Positions 15,332 to 24,526 are shown, counted from the stretch's first letter. The stretch: DNA of 64,000 nucleotides from JAJPXI01 sp051867655 (GCA_051867655.1 JBJDYV010000106.1:15115-79114); one strand, 5' to 3'. The notes: a model not told the origin generated them from the letters alone. Made by a program: numbers and translations.

Positions 15332-16819
15332 TTACTTTCTGTGCTCTTCTTCCTTACGTTTGCGTTCAGCCTCTTCCCGCGCAAGCCGCTGCTGTCTCAA
15401 TACCTCAGCCGCCGCGTAGAGTTCCAGCATCATATTGCCCAAACGGTCTTCCAACTGATATGTTTTACAGTCGCGGAAGCTTTTTTGATTGTTGATCGTG
15501 AGACAAAGGCGACCATTGTATTGATAGTCGTACTTGCGGATCTGGGGCTTTGATGCATAGGAATACTTCCGGCGCTTTTCTTCGTATTCTAAAAGTTGAC
15601 GGTTTTCCTCTTTTGTTGGGATGTGATCGATCTTATCCTGTGACTCAGAGAAAGAAACACTAACAGTTTCCCCGTTAATAACAAACTCCAGGTTATCCGT
15701 AAGCTTGCAGCCCAACGGTTCCATTGCTTTGATCAGAGCATCTATGATGCGGCAGGCGCGCGGAATAGAAGTGTCAGATATCGTGTTCGCCAAAAGCGGG
15801 GGTGCTGGTGCATTGCGCGGACGCCATCTGTCATTGGCATTGCGTTTTTCTTGCTTTTTCCATTCCGTAATTACCTTTCGATGGGCAATGATTTTGGAAT
15901 GCATGCGTTTATTTTCATCCGGCAGAAGGATTTGTGCCGCAACAGCCATCACAACAGCGCGATCTTCGTCCCCCAGGAACTCAAGAACATTTTGATTTGT
16001 TTCAGATGGAGGGGTATAGCCTGTTTGCATACCGATTTTGGTTGCGCCTTTGGTGCTGTTGGGCAGCGGTGTTTTAACAACAGGCTTTCCAGCCCGGAGC
16101 TTTGCCCAATATCCCGGCGGCGGAGTTGGGATCTCGAGCGATTTGCACACCTTATGGATGGCAACGTCTGACACTTTGTATTTCTTTGCGACCTCTGTCA
16201 CCGGGGCGGCCCAGACCTCCTTGTAGAGTGTTTCCCGGTCATAGACATTGTAGGTCTGCCCACATTGTTTGATGGTTTCTGGTTCCTGAACTGGTTCCGC
16301 CGCCGCTTCAACTTTCTGCGTCTCGTTTGGTAGTTGTTGTTCCTGTACTGCAGGTGCCGATACAGAGGGTTCCTGCACCTTTTCCTGTTGATCAGGAAGT
16401 TTCTTTTTGGGAGCAGGTCCCGGTTTAGGCTTCTTCTCCTTGGGCAAAGAGAATTCCTTCACGAGCGAAACAACTTCATCAAACGGTTCTTCCAGCGCAG
16501 TCTTTTCCACAGGTTTTCCAAAGCTTATTTTTGTCCAATATCCGGACGGCGGAATTGGAATGTTAGCATCTTTAATTTGCTTTAGAAACTGCGAATAGGG
16601 AATATCATACTTCTTTGCTGTTCCGGCGGCGGAGATTTCCCAGATTTCATCATATAGCTGCTTACGTGTCAATTGAACGACAGTCATTTGCACAGTTGGC
16701 ACCTCCTCTCTTTTTGAAACTTGGACTGCCTGACTTTGCGGGGGAATGACTTCCTCTGCGGTAAGTGTATCGGGTTTCGTATCTTCATCGTTTTCCGTTA
16801 TGGAAGTCTGGGTTTCCAA
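15332..16819 (-). CDS. Protein with two HTH-like repeats, truncated by a nonsense codon
   Basis: An unnamed 495-residue protein of mobile elements. Two copies of a 55-60-residue unit are visible: LYDEIWEISAAGTAKKYDI ... PPSGYWTKISFGKP near residues 55-110 and LYKEVWAAPVTEVAKKYKV ... PPPGYWAKLRAGKP near 197-252. Each contains a helix-turn-helix-like segment, so DNA binding is likely. The central part (330-460) is unclassified and the end is a charged coiled coil. A TAA stops it 91 codons before its natural end. The start is TTG at 16819; the frame is open to an ATC at 16852 that sits correctly behind AGGAGG, so a mutated start codon is possible. Co-transcribed with the upstream 108-residue protein. 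Confidence 0.7.
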   Translation of the reverse strand: METQTSITENDEDTKPDTLTAEEVIPPQSQAVQVSKREEVPTVQMTVVQLTRKQLYDEIWEISAAGTAKKYDIPYSQFLKQIKDANIPIPPSGYWTKISFGKPVEKTALEEPFDEVVSLVKEFSLPKEKKPKPGPAPKKKLPDQQEKVQEPSVSAPAVQEQQLPNETQKVEAAAEPVQEPETIKQCGQTYNVYDRETLYKEVWAAPVTEVAKKYKVSDVAIHKVCKSLEIPTPPPGYWAKLRAGKPVVKTPLPNSTKGATKIGMQTGYTPPSETNQNVLEFLGDEDRAVVMAVAAQILLPDENKRMHSKIIAHRKVITEWKKQEKRNANDRWRPRNAPAPPLLANTISDTSIPRACRIIDALIKAMEPLGCKLTDNLEFVINGETVSVSFSESQDKIDHIPTKEENRQLLEYEEKRRKYSYASKPQIRKYDYQYNGRLCLTINNQKSFRDCKTYQLEDRLGNMMLELYAAAEVLRQQRLAREEAERKRKEEEHRK

Positions 16820-16857
16820 TGGCTTTCCGATGAGCGCATAAAACTGTTTGATCCCTC

Positions 16858-17184
16858 CTATTCTTCTTTTTCGCTTAATAGAAAAACCAGGTCCCGCTTC
16901 AAGTCCTCAAATTGAGAGATGATCGTGCTCAGATTCTTTTCGATCCCTTCCACCTGGACTTCATTGATCTTGCCGTGGTTATACGCGATCAATCGTTCCG
17001 GAATAATCGAGTAAGTCCAGCTCTCACGGTAAGTATCTTCGTTCTTGATTGCAAATCCGATTGGCAGTACATTGTTTCTCATGCCCAGGGTCAGGATGTT
17101 TGGTGATATCCCGAGATAATCCGCCGCGATTTTGATTGTGATCTTGGGCATTGCTCTGATTTCGTCATCTGTATACTTTCCCAT
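16858..17184 (-). CDS. Small excisionase/MerR-like DNA-binding protein
   Basis: A 108-residue protein whose first 45 residues (MPKITIKIAADYLGISPNI) form a helix-turn-helix of the excisionase/MerR-like kind, followed by a short beta stretch and a C-terminal coiled coil. GGGAGGAGGTG precedes the ATG. It is first in a two-gene operon at the left end of the element, next to a perfect palindrome at 17218-17232. The position and fold make it a reasonable candidate for the recombination directionality factor or for a regulator of the element. Neither role is shown. Confidence 0.7.
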   Translation of the reverse strand: MGKYTDDEIRAMPKITIKIAADYLGISPNILTLGMRNNVLPIGFAIKNEDTYRESWTYSIIPERLIAYNHGKINEVQVEGIEKNLSTIISQFEDLKRDLVFLLSEKEE

Positions 17185-17217
17185 GCGTTCACCTCCTCCC
17201 GTAAGTTATTTTTTATA

Positions 17218-17232
17218 GGCAAGTGACTTGCC
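17218..17232. promoter_or_regulatory. Perfect palindrome upstream of the small DNA-binding protein gene
   Basis: GGCAAGT-G-ACTTGCC lies 34 bp ahead of the start codon at 17184, next to a TATAAA-like -10 on the minus strand. This is the position of an autoregulatory operator. Confidence 0.45.
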
Positions 17233-17407
17233 ATTGCTGCTTTTATTGTACAGATCCTGTGTCAATTTAGCAAGATTTTACCAAAGCACCTTTTTCTTCC
17301 TGCCACTAAACTTTTAAGAATATAATAAAATATTGAAAGTATACTTCGAATAATTCTTGACTATAATGAAACTAAGCGATAGAATACAGACAAAGGCAGG
17401 TGTCATT

Positions 17408-18856
17408 ATGGCCATTACAAGCAAGGAAGGCATTTTGAAGGTGCTGACCGCCTATAACCCCTGGTGGAAAACGGGCACGATCAATCCAAAAATGTTAAAG
17501 ACATATAAGCGGTTTGCGTTCCATGAAGCGATGAAGCGGCTGGAGCAAACGGATATTCGACGCACTGTTATCTTGACTGGTACCCGGCGGGTCGGAAAAA
17601 CCACGATTCAATACCAGATGATCGAGGCGTTGCTTTCCAAAGGGGTCGCGCCGCAAAAAATCGTGTATATCTCCATGGATCATCCCATGCTGAAGCTGAG
17701 TGGGTTTCAGGATATTCTGGAGTGCTACCATGAAAATGTCTACGCCGAGCAGGATGTGTATTACTTCTTTGACGAAGTGCAGTACGCCCAGGATTGGGAC
17801 AAGTGGCTGAAAACCATCTATGATATGCAGCCGGATACCCAGGTTGTGGCCACAGGCTCCGCCAGCCCGGCGCTGATGAAGGGCAATCAGGAGAGCGGAG
17901 CCGGCCGCTGGTCGGTGATCCAGGTGCCGACCATGTCCTTTTATGAGTACTGCGAGCTTCTGGGAATCGACCGCCCGCAGCTTCCCGAGAGACTGAAGAT
18001 CACCACGCTGCTGCGTATGACCCAACAGGAGCGCACGCAGATCATGCTGCAGCTTTCCAAGGTGCAAAACCACTTCAACCGTTACCTGCAAGTCGGCGGA
18101 TTCCCGGAGCTGGCCTTGGCGGACAATGACATCATGGCCCAGCAGATCATGCGGGAGGATGTGGTCGATAAGGTGCTGAAGCGGGACCTCCCGTCGCTGT
18201 ACAACATCCGAAACGCCACGGAGATGGAGCGCATCTTCCTGTATCTCTGCAATGTGTCCTCCGAAATCGTGTCCATCGAGGCCATTGCCAAAGAACTCAA
18301 CGGCGTGTCCCGCCCCACGGTGGAGAACTATATTCAATACCTGGAGAGCGCAAATCTGATCTATCAGAGCTGGCCTGTGGATATGGCCGGTAAGAAAGTG
18401 CTGAAGGCCAGGCCCAAGATCTATATCGCGGACGCCGCCATCCGCAACGCGGTGCTGATGGACGACTCGCTGCTTACCGATCCGGTGGAGATGGGGAAAA
18501 TCGTGGAGACCGCGGTCTATAAGCATGTGGCCGCGTTCTATTACCAGCAGGCCACATCGGTGGGATACTTCCGGGGCGGTAAGAAGGGGAAAGAGATCGA
18601 CATTGTGGTGGACTATCCCAACACAAAGAATATTTTGATCGAAGTTAAGTACCGGGCGGGCGCGCCCATTGCGGACGACGACGCCATCGCTGAGCTGTGC
18701 GGGGAGGCCTCTGCGGCAATCGTTGTAACCAAGAATCCCGGCGATTTCGGTGTCCACAACACAAAGTGCGGGAAAGACATGCTCCGTATTCCCGCGTTTG
18801 CGTTCCTGTATCTGCTGGGGCACGCGGAGAAGAATGGGTATAGAGGGATTGAGTGA
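17408..18856 (+). CDS. AAA+ ATPase with DUF4143 domain
   Basis: A 482-residue predicted ATPase of the archaeal-type AAA_14 / DUF4143 group. Walker A is GTRRVGKT (residues 58-65) and Walker B YYFFDEVQ; a winged-helix segment (EAIAKELNGVSRPTVENYI) follows. The C-terminus has the nuclease-like signature EIDIVVDY ... LIEVKYR, typical of the restriction-like fold in this family. The start is ATG 17408 (GGCAGGTG upstream); the frame is open to 17357, but that ATG overlaps a TATAAT box. Such proteins are common in mobile and variable regions and their role is unknown; defence or a toxin-like function has been suggested for relatives. Confidence 0.82.
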   Translation: MAITSKEGILKVLTAYNPWWKTGTINPKMLKTYKRFAFHEAMKRLEQTDIRRTVILTGTRRVGKTTIQYQMIEALLSKGVAPQKIVYISMDHPMLKLSGFQDILECYHENVYAEQDVYYFFDEVQYAQDWDKWLKTIYDMQPDTQVVATGSASPALMKGNQESGAGRWSVIQVPTMSFYEYCELLGIDRPQLPERLKITTLLRMTQQERTQIMLQLSKVQNHFNRYLQVGGFPELALADNDIMAQQIMREDVVDKVLKRDLPSLYNIRNATEMERIFLYLCNVSSEIVSIEAIAKELNGVSRPTVENYIQYLESANLIYQSWPVDMAGKKVLKARPKIYIADAAIRNAVLMDDSLLTDPVEMGKIVETAVYKHVAAFYYQQATSVGYFRGGKKGKEIDIVVDYPNTKNILIEVKYRAGAPIADDDAIAELCGEASAAIVVTKNPGDFGVHNTKCGKDMLRIPAFAFLYLLGHAEKNGYRGIE

Positions 18857-18916
18857 GATTGCCATGTCAATAACAGCAATAAATGAGAAAGTTTGTAAAA
18901 GCGGAGGAGTTACTTT

Positions 18917-19552
18917 ATGACACAATTATGGCAAACAGTTCTTGCTATTATTGGAAGTGTCGGCGGAGCAGGCGTTGTCATTGCAGGAATTGTAAAGTTG
19001 ACTTCTAATGTTATTGCAGATAAGCTGTCCCAGAAGTATGAATTAAAGTTGAATAAGGAACTTGAAGAGTATAAGGCCGCTCTTGATAAAAAGACATATA
19101 TCAGTCGGGCACGATTTGATATGGAATTTGCAATATACGGGAAGCTTTCAGAGAAGTTTTTATCTATGATTGAAGCGACTTATTCACTGTTTCCGAGTGG
19201 ATTAGACCATTTACCGCTTAATGAAGAAGAAAAGAAAAAGGTTTGCATTGAAAGATATGAAAGTGCTGGAAAAGCTATTATGGAGGCGCAAAAAGAATTA
19301 GGGACAAACGCCCCTTTTATTCCGGCTAATTTTTACGATTCCTTCGATGAAATTAAGAGACTGTGCATCCGTCAGTACAATATGTATACATGGTGTGGAG
19401 AGTTAGGAAATAGAAATAATTTTTCAGACGTACGGGTAAAACAAGAAGATGAGTGCTGGCAGAGAACCAATGAAATCTTTAATAAAAAAGATGCCTTAGT
19501 AGCACAGTTGCGCGAATACTTGGAAAGCCTTGAGGTTGCGGAGGGTAAGTGA
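18917..19552 (+). CDS. Membrane-anchored coiled-coil protein of unknown function
   Basis: A 211-residue protein with a single N-terminal membrane helix (about residues 5-30), then a long charged helical region (KYELKLNKELEEYKAALDKK and onward). No catalytic motif is recognised. Base composition is AT-richer than the neighbours, a sign of separate acquisition. GGAGGAG precedes the ATG. Its stop codon overlaps the GTG start of the mod remnant (GTGA), so it was co-transcribed with the type III restriction-modification genes. Similar small membrane proteins occur beside defence genes; a link to phage defence is only inference. Confidence 0.65.
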   Translation: MTQLWQTVLAIIGSVGGAGVVIAGIVKLTSNVIADKLSQKYELKLNKELEEYKAALDKKTYISRARFDMEFAIYGKLSEKFLSMIEATYSLFPSGLDHLPLNEEEKKKVCIERYESAGKAIMEAQKELGTNAPFIPANFYDSFDEIKRLCIRQYNMYTWCGELGNRNNFSDVRVKQEDECWQRTNEIFNKKDALVAQLREYLESLEVAEGK

Positions 19553-20018
19553 ATAACAGAAATAACGCCTTGGATGGAATGAGTATGGACTTAGAGCAAT
19601 CGAACATGGACAAGCTACGCTCTGTATTCCCCGAGTGCTTTGCGGAGGGCAAGCTGGACATTGACAAGTTGTTGAGCCTGTGCGGGGAGTATATTGACAA
19701 CGACTTTGAAAAATACAAGTTCGAGTGGAAGGGCAAGGCAGAGTGCCTGCGGCTGGCACAGAAGCGTTCCACCGGAACCCTGCGCCCTTGTCCCGAAGAA
19801 AGCGTGGACTGGGACACCACGCAGAATCTTTACATAGAGGGCGACAACTGGAGGTTTTGAAGCTTCTGCAAACCACCTACTACCGCAAGGTCAAAATGAT
19901 TTATATTGACCCGCCCTACAACACCGGCAACGATTTTGTCTACGCCGATGACTTTGGCGACCCTATGGCCAGGTATAAGGAGGTCACCCAACAGACCACC
20001 AAAAGCAATCCCGAAATG
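19549..20018 (+). pseudogene. Type III restriction-modification methyltransferase (Mod), truncated
   Basis: The beginning of an N6-adenine methyltransferase of a type III restriction-modification system. The N-terminal part ends early because one base is missing near 19850: the frame reads DNWRF-stop, while the next frame continues LEVLKLLQTTYY and the catalytic motif IYIDPPYNTGNDF. About 50 residues later (QQTTKSNPE) similarity breaks off near 20,015, where the next small gene begins. The target recognition domain and the rest of Mod are absent. The matching Res subunit survives only as its C-terminal part at 35,505-36,779. Confidence 0.85.
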
Positions 20019-20282
20019 GCAGGTGTTCGTAAAACAGTTGTAAATGTGAGCAGAAACAAGGCAGAAAACTGCCGCAACGAAGTGAAATCCTACATCACCC
20101 GGGAGGGAATGACCATGACGGAGGTGGTGGAGCTGCTGGCCGACGAACACGGCTGGAGCAACAGCGTCCCTAACCTGTCCGGCAAGCTGCGGCGCGGGTC
20201 ACTCAGATACACCGAAGCCGTGGAGCTTGCCGATGTGCTGGGCTACAATCTTGTATGGGTCAAGCGACGGGAGGAAAGGTAA
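20016..20282 (+). CDS. Small HTH-like protein (DUF6471-type)
   Basis: An 88-residue protein of a type common in clostridial mobile elements. The recognisable core is SYITREGMTMTEVVELLADE, SVPNLSGKLRRGSLRYTEA and ADVLGYNLVWVKR, a compact helical DNA-binding-like domain. The ATG at 20016 has no clear ribosome site and coincides with the point where the mod sequence breaks off. The gene may therefore be read through from the mod frame, or have been joined to it by deletion. Function unknown. Confidence 0.6.
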   Translation: MAGVRKTVVNVSRNKAENCRNEVKSYITREGMTMTEVVELLADEHGWSNSVPNLSGKLRRGSLRYTEAVELADVLGYNLVWVKRREER

Positions 20283-20358
20283 TGGTCTTGTGACCTCTTT
20301 GGCCCGTTGTTCCCAAATTCCCCGGAAGTCTCTGTGGTGGTCGTTGTGGTCATGAAAC

Positions 20359-20388
20359 GAGCCTCGTTGGAATTTCTCAACGAGGCTC
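20359..20388 (+). terminator. Hairpin terminator before the sigma-factor cassette
   Basis: GAGCCTCGTTG (20359-20369) and CAACGAGGCTC (20378-20388) form a perfect 11-bp stem. No strong T-tract follows. The rest of the 381-bp gap 20283-20663 holds the promoter at 20586-20613 and nothing else I can identify. Confidence 0.6.
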
Positions 20389-20585
20389 AAATGCTATCCG
20401 TAGCCTGATAGTCACTCTTGACGCAAGTGTAGTTGAAAGATCTCTGCGCTATGCCATGGCACGGCTTGCTATGCCATAATCAAAGATAGGCCATGACCAT
20501 CCGAGTGCGCGTTCGCAGGGTAGTCAATGTGAGCACAGGCTTCCGATGCAATTATAGAGAAGTATCTGTCGGATGCAATCTCTTC

Positions 20586-20613
20586 TTGACGAAAGGGAAC
20601 ATATTCCTATAAA
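20586..20613 (+). promoter_or_regulatory. Promoter of the tethered sigma-factor pair
   Basis: TTGACG (20586-20591) and TATAAA (20608-20613) are 16 bp apart, 51 bp ahead of the first sigma-like gene. Two tandem 13-bp copies of GCGTTATGAAGTT follow at 20618-20643. Confidence 0.6.
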
Positions 20614-20617
20614 ATCA

Positions 20618-20643
20618 GCGTTATGAAGTTGCGTTATGAAGTT
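20618..20643 (+). repeat. 13-bp tandem repeat in the leader of the sigma pair
   Basis: GCGTTATGAAGTT occurs twice head to tail between the -10 box and the ribosome site of the first sigma-like gene. Tandem sites here could bind a repressor at the transcription start, or be a chance duplication. Confidence 0.5.
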
Positions 20644-20663
20644 TATGGGAGGGAGCATGACTG

Positions 20664-22580
20664 ATGCGGACCGATGAATCTGACGCCGGCCTGCTGGCCC
20701 GGCTGGACACGGAGCCGGACCGGGCCATGGAGGCCCTGGTGGAGCAGTACACGGCGCTGGTTTGCCATGTGGCGGGCAAATACCTCGCCGACCCGGAGGA
20801 CGTGAAGGAGTGCGTCAACGACGTCTTTACGGAGGTCTACCTCCACCGGGCGGAGTACGATTCAGTGAAAGGTGGCCTCGCCTCCTGGATCGGTACCATC
20901 GCCCGGAACCGAGCCATCTCCCGGTACCGGAAGCAGCGGAAGGACCTGCCGCTGCCGGAGGACGGGACCGAATCGGAGCGATCCGCGCCCGATACGACTG
21001 CGGAGCTGGAGCAGGCTATGGACGTGGAGCAGGCCATCTCCCAGCTCAGCGACACCGACCAGCAGATCATCCGCATGAAATACTACGGCGGCATGTCCAT
21101 CCAGGAAATCGCCCAGTCCCTGCATATTCCCTACGAGACGGTAAAAAAGCGGCACACCCGCAGCATCAAACAGCTGCGAAAGCTGCTGCTGACCATCCTC
21201 ATCATCGCGGCACTGCTGATTCTGGCGGCCTGCGGCGTGATCCAGCTGCTGCGGTATTTCGGCTTCCTGCCGGGATACGGCGTCATCAGCGACCCGGGTG
21301 CCTCCTGCTACCTGATGCAGGAGCGCACCCCCACGGTGGAGGCGGAGGAATACACCGCCTGGGTCAAGAGCGCCAAACTGTACAACGGGGAGCTAACCGT
21401 CCAGGCGGAACTGGAGGTGCCGGAACAGCCTTTCGAGACGGAGTATAACGAAGTCGGCATACCCACTACGTTTCCGCTGGATTTTAAAGCTCTGCTTTGC
21501 TATGGGGACGGTACACCGCTGCCGAATCAGCCAGTCGGATGGAGTGGTGGAAGGACCTCCTATCACGGCAACGTCAAAGCGGAACTGACTCTGGAGCAGG
21601 AGACACTGGACGAGCTGCGGCAGAACGGGCAGCTGGCCCTGGAAGTACACATCACCGACATTGTATTTGACGGCAAAGAATGGCCGGACGCGGTGATCCC
21701 CTTTACCCTGGCGGAGGTCCGGGAGCAGACGCTGGAAGGCTACCCCAGCATCTATGACGAGGCCACCGGCGGCTTCCTGCTGGACAGCCGCATGGAGGAC
21801 GGCGTCCTGACCATGGACGTCTACCCCATTTCCAACGGCGCCCTGGAGTTTTTCGGCGGGCTGACTCTGACCCCCGGCTACCCTGTCGGGGCGTTCGAAT
21901 ACGAATACTGCGAGCCGCTGACCATCGTGGGTGAGGATGGGACACAGTACACCGGCGAGCCGGTGGAAGACTGGCTGAACTACAACGAAAACAGTGTTGT
22001 CAGCTTCACCTTCCCGGACGCGCCGCCGGGGAAATATACCCTGAAGCTGCCCTATGTCTACATGCTGATGAAGCAGGAGGAGTATCTGACCTGGAACCTC
22101 CTCAGCTGCAAGCCCTCCAAGCAGGTGCTCTCCTTCCCGGGTGGCAGCATCCGTACCGTTTCTATCACCAAACTGGATGAGCCGGTTCAGAGCAATGAAC
22201 TCGTACTTGGCGTCCCTGTGGAGTACGCCAATGCCTGGGAGGTCGCTGTCCAGTGCCAGTTTGACAACGGGGACATCACGGCCCTCCGGGGCGCCTGGCC
22301 CATTGGTTCAGACCTCCTGCTCCGGGTAAAAGCGGAGACAACGGCAAGGCGGCTGCTGTTTGGCGAAACGTTCATAAACTACGGCACGGACTCCAGCAGT
22401 CCTGGCTGGCTGGACCCGGAGAGCGGGTACCTGGTGTATCAGATATCCATGGACGATCTGTATGCCCAGACCCACGACCTGAGATCTTTCAAATGCAATC
22501 CCGCGTCAGCGATGCTTCTCTCCCCCATGATCCTCCGCTATGACCATCCCATGGAACTGGAATTTGAGGTGACGGGATGA
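20664..22580 (+). CDS. ECF sigma factor fused to a membrane segment and exported domain (copy 1)
   Basis: A 638-residue protein. Residues 20-90 are sigma region 2 (DPEDVKECVNDVFTEVY, ARNRAISRYRK) and 121-172 sigma region 4 with its helix-turn-helix (GGMSIQEIAQSLHIPYETV). Immediately after, residues 174-199 form a hydrophobic helix containing LILAAC (Cys190), which looks like a lipobox. The remaining 440 residues, rich in beta strands, would lie outside the membrane. Sigma factors are normally soluble, so this is a tethered one, or one released by proteolysis. GGGAGGGAG sets the start at 20664. Its stop overlaps the start of the second copy (ATGA), so the two are translationally coupled. Confidence 0.85.
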   Translation: MRTDESDAGLLARLDTEPDRAMEALVEQYTALVCHVAGKYLADPEDVKECVNDVFTEVYLHRAEYDSVKGGLASWIGTIARNRAISRYRKQRKDLPLPEDGTESERSAPDTTAELEQAMDVEQAISQLSDTDQQIIRMKYYGGMSIQEIAQSLHIPYETVKKRHTRSIKQLRKLLLTILIIAALLILAACGVIQLLRYFGFLPGYGVISDPGASCYLMQERTPTVEAEEYTAWVKSAKLYNGELTVQAELEVPEQPFETEYNEVGIPTTFPLDFKALLCYGDGTPLPNQPVGWSGGRTSYHGNVKAELTLEQETLDELRQNGQLALEVHITDIVFDGKEWPDAVIPFTLAEVREQTLEGYPSIYDEATGGFLLDSRMEDGVLTMDVYPISNGALEFFGGLTLTPGYPVGAFEYEYCEPLTIVGEDGTQYTGEPVEDWLNYNENSVVSFTFPDAPPGKYTLKLPYVYMLMKQEEYLTWNLLSCKPSKQVLSFPGGSIRTVSITKLDEPVQSNELVLGVPVEYANAWEVAVQCQFDNGDITALRGAWPIGSDLLLRVKAETTARRLLFGETFINYGTDSSSPGWLDPESGYLVYQISMDDLYAQTHDLRSFKCNPASAMLLSPMILRYDHPMELEFEVTG

Positions 22581-24487
22581 AACGGAAGGCGATGCAAACG
22601 GAGGAACAAAGCGGCGCCGGCCTGCTGGCCCGGCTGGACACAGAGCCGGACCGGGCCATGGAGGCCCTGGTGGAGCAGTACACACCGCTGATCTGCCATG
22701 TGGCAGGCAAATATCTCACCGACCCGGAGGACGTAAAAGAGTGCGTCAACGACGTCTTTACGGAGGTCTACCTCCACCGGGCGGAGTTCTCTCAGGAGAA
22801 AGGCAGCCTTGCCTCCTGGATCGGCACCATCGCCCGGAACCGGGCCATTTCCCGGTACCGGAAGCATCGGAAGGACCAGCCGCTGCCGGAGGACGGGGCG
22901 GAAGCAGAGCGCTCCGGGCCTGATACAACGGCGGAGTTGGAGCAGGCCATGGACGTGGAGCAGGCCATCACCCAGCTCAGTGACACTGACCAGCAGATCA
23001 TCCGCATGAAATACTACGGCGGCATGTCCATTTCGGAGATCGCCAAGACCCTGCACATCCCCTATGAAACGGTGAAAAAACGGCACACCCGCAGCATCAA
23101 ACAGCTGCGCAAGCTCCTGCTGACCATCCTCATTATCGCGGCGCTGCTGATCCTGGCGGCCTGCGGCGTCATCCAGCTGCTGCGGCATCTGGGGGTCCTG
23201 CCGGGGTACGGCGTCACTGCCGACCCCACCGGGGTCTGCTATGTGCTGGAGGAGCCGGTCACGTATCAAGAGGGCCTGTTCACGGTGGAGATCGCCAGGG
23301 CGTCCATGTTTGACGGGCGGCTGGCCGTCCATTACCGGCTGGATATGGACAAGACGTCGTATGTGCTGCCGGAGAGAGATGAAAACGGCAAACCAACCTT
23401 GCGCAGGCTGTCCTTTGCGAACAACCTCCGGGATGAGGCCGGGGCGGTCCTGGATTGTTCCTCATCCTCCGGGTACAGCGACACTCCCCAGGATTCTTCA
23501 GAGTTTTCGGTGGAAGGAGACCGCGTCTGTTGGCTGAAGGGGAGATCCCTTTCAGCCTTCCGGAGTGGCCAGCGGCAGGAGCTGGAGCTGTACCTGTCGG
23601 GCATCCATTGCGACGGGGAAACCTACGAGGACATCACAGTGCCCTTTGCCCTGATCCCGGCGGAGCCGGAGGAGCTGGACGGCTATGCCGTTCTGTACGA
23701 CGAGGCGACCGGCGGCGTCATGCTGGATAGTCGGTTGGAGGGAGATACCCTGTCTCTGGATCTTTACCCCCTCTCCAACGGGACCACGGAGTGGTCCGCG
23801 GCGCCGCTGAGGGAGTACTACGATGTCAGCATGCCCGCGGGCAGCGTGCCGCCCCTGACCATCGTGGACGAGGCGGGAAACGAGTTCCTGGGCGAGACCG
23901 AACTGGGCTGGGAACAGCAGCCCGATTACTGCACCTATACCTTCACCGGCATCGCACCGGGGACCTACACCCTGTCGCTGCCCTATGTGTACCTGGTTTG
24001 CTACCCGGAGGATGGGGACGGTCTGGTCTGGAATCTGGAGAACTGCACCTTCCGGGACAAGCCCATCCGGATCCCCGGCGGCACCATGCGGACCATCTCC
24101 GTCCGTCAGGATGACAGCCTCGCCGATCTGGACATGTACAACCATGCTTGGGAAATCAGGATGCTCTGTGAGATGGAGGACGAGCGGATGACCGTGACCC
24201 ATACGCCCAGTGACGACCCCATATCTGTTTATCCCTGGGTCACCGTCCGGGAGCTGCTGGAATACTTTATCGGGGGTGAAAATACCATCCAAGGCAGATA
24301 TGCCTGCTCCTACGGCGAACTGGACCCAGAGAGCGGAGAACTGGTCATACGGTATTATGCGGATGACGCCGCTCTGAAGAACCGTAACTTCGGACGGGTG
24401 GAATACTATCCCTCCGACGGGCAGTTTGACCCCATCTGCATCCGTTGCGAAGGTCCCTTTGAACTGGAATTTGAAGTGATCCCATAG
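22577..24487 (+). CDS. ECF sigma factor fused to a membrane segment and exported domain (copy 2)
   Basis: A 636-residue paralogue of the preceding protein. The sigma regions 2 and 4 are nearly identical, including the helix-turn-helix GGMSISEIAKTLHIPYETV, and the membrane segment (about residues 170-195) again carries LILAAC (Cys186). The exported parts differ much more, although both contain a YDEATGG motif and end in ELEFEV. The pattern, same promoter-reading part with different outside domains, suggests two inputs acting on one promoter class. It overlaps copy 1 by four bases and ends just before a strong terminator. Confidence 0.85.
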   Translation: MKRKAMQTEEQSGAGLLARLDTEPDRAMEALVEQYTPLICHVAGKYLTDPEDVKECVNDVFTEVYLHRAEFSQEKGSLASWIGTIARNRAISRYRKHRKDQPLPEDGAEAERSGPDTTAELEQAMDVEQAITQLSDTDQQIIRMKYYGGMSISEIAKTLHIPYETVKKRHTRSIKQLRKLLLTILIIAALLILAACGVIQLLRHLGVLPGYGVTADPTGVCYVLEEPVTYQEGLFTVEIARASMFDGRLAVHYRLDMDKTSYVLPERDENGKPTLRRLSFANNLRDEAGAVLDCSSSSGYSDTPQDSSEFSVEGDRVCWLKGRSLSAFRSGQRQELELYLSGIHCDGETYEDITVPFALIPAEPEELDGYAVLYDEATGGVMLDSRLEGDTLSLDLYPLSNGTTEWSAAPLREYYDVSMPAGSVPPLTIVDEAGNEFLGETELGWEQQPDYCTYTFTGIAPGTYTLSLPYVYLVCYPEDGDGLVWNLENCTFRDKPIRIPGGTMRTISVRQDDSLADLDMYNHAWEIRMLCEMEDERMTVTHTPSDDPISVYPWVTVRELLEYFIGGENTIQGRYACSYGELDPESGELVIRYYADDAALKNRNFGRVEYYPSDGQFDPICIRCEGPFELEFEVIP

Positions 24488-24490
24488 CGC

Positions 24491-24526
24491 GAAAGCGGCC
24501 CCAAACGGGGCCGCTTTCCTTTTTTT
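24491..24526 (+). terminator. Strong terminator after the sigma pair
   Basis: GAAAGCGGCCCC (24491-24502) and GGGGCCGCTTTC (24507-24518) form a perfect 12-bp stem with loop AAAC, followed by CTTTTTTT. Confidence 0.92.
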
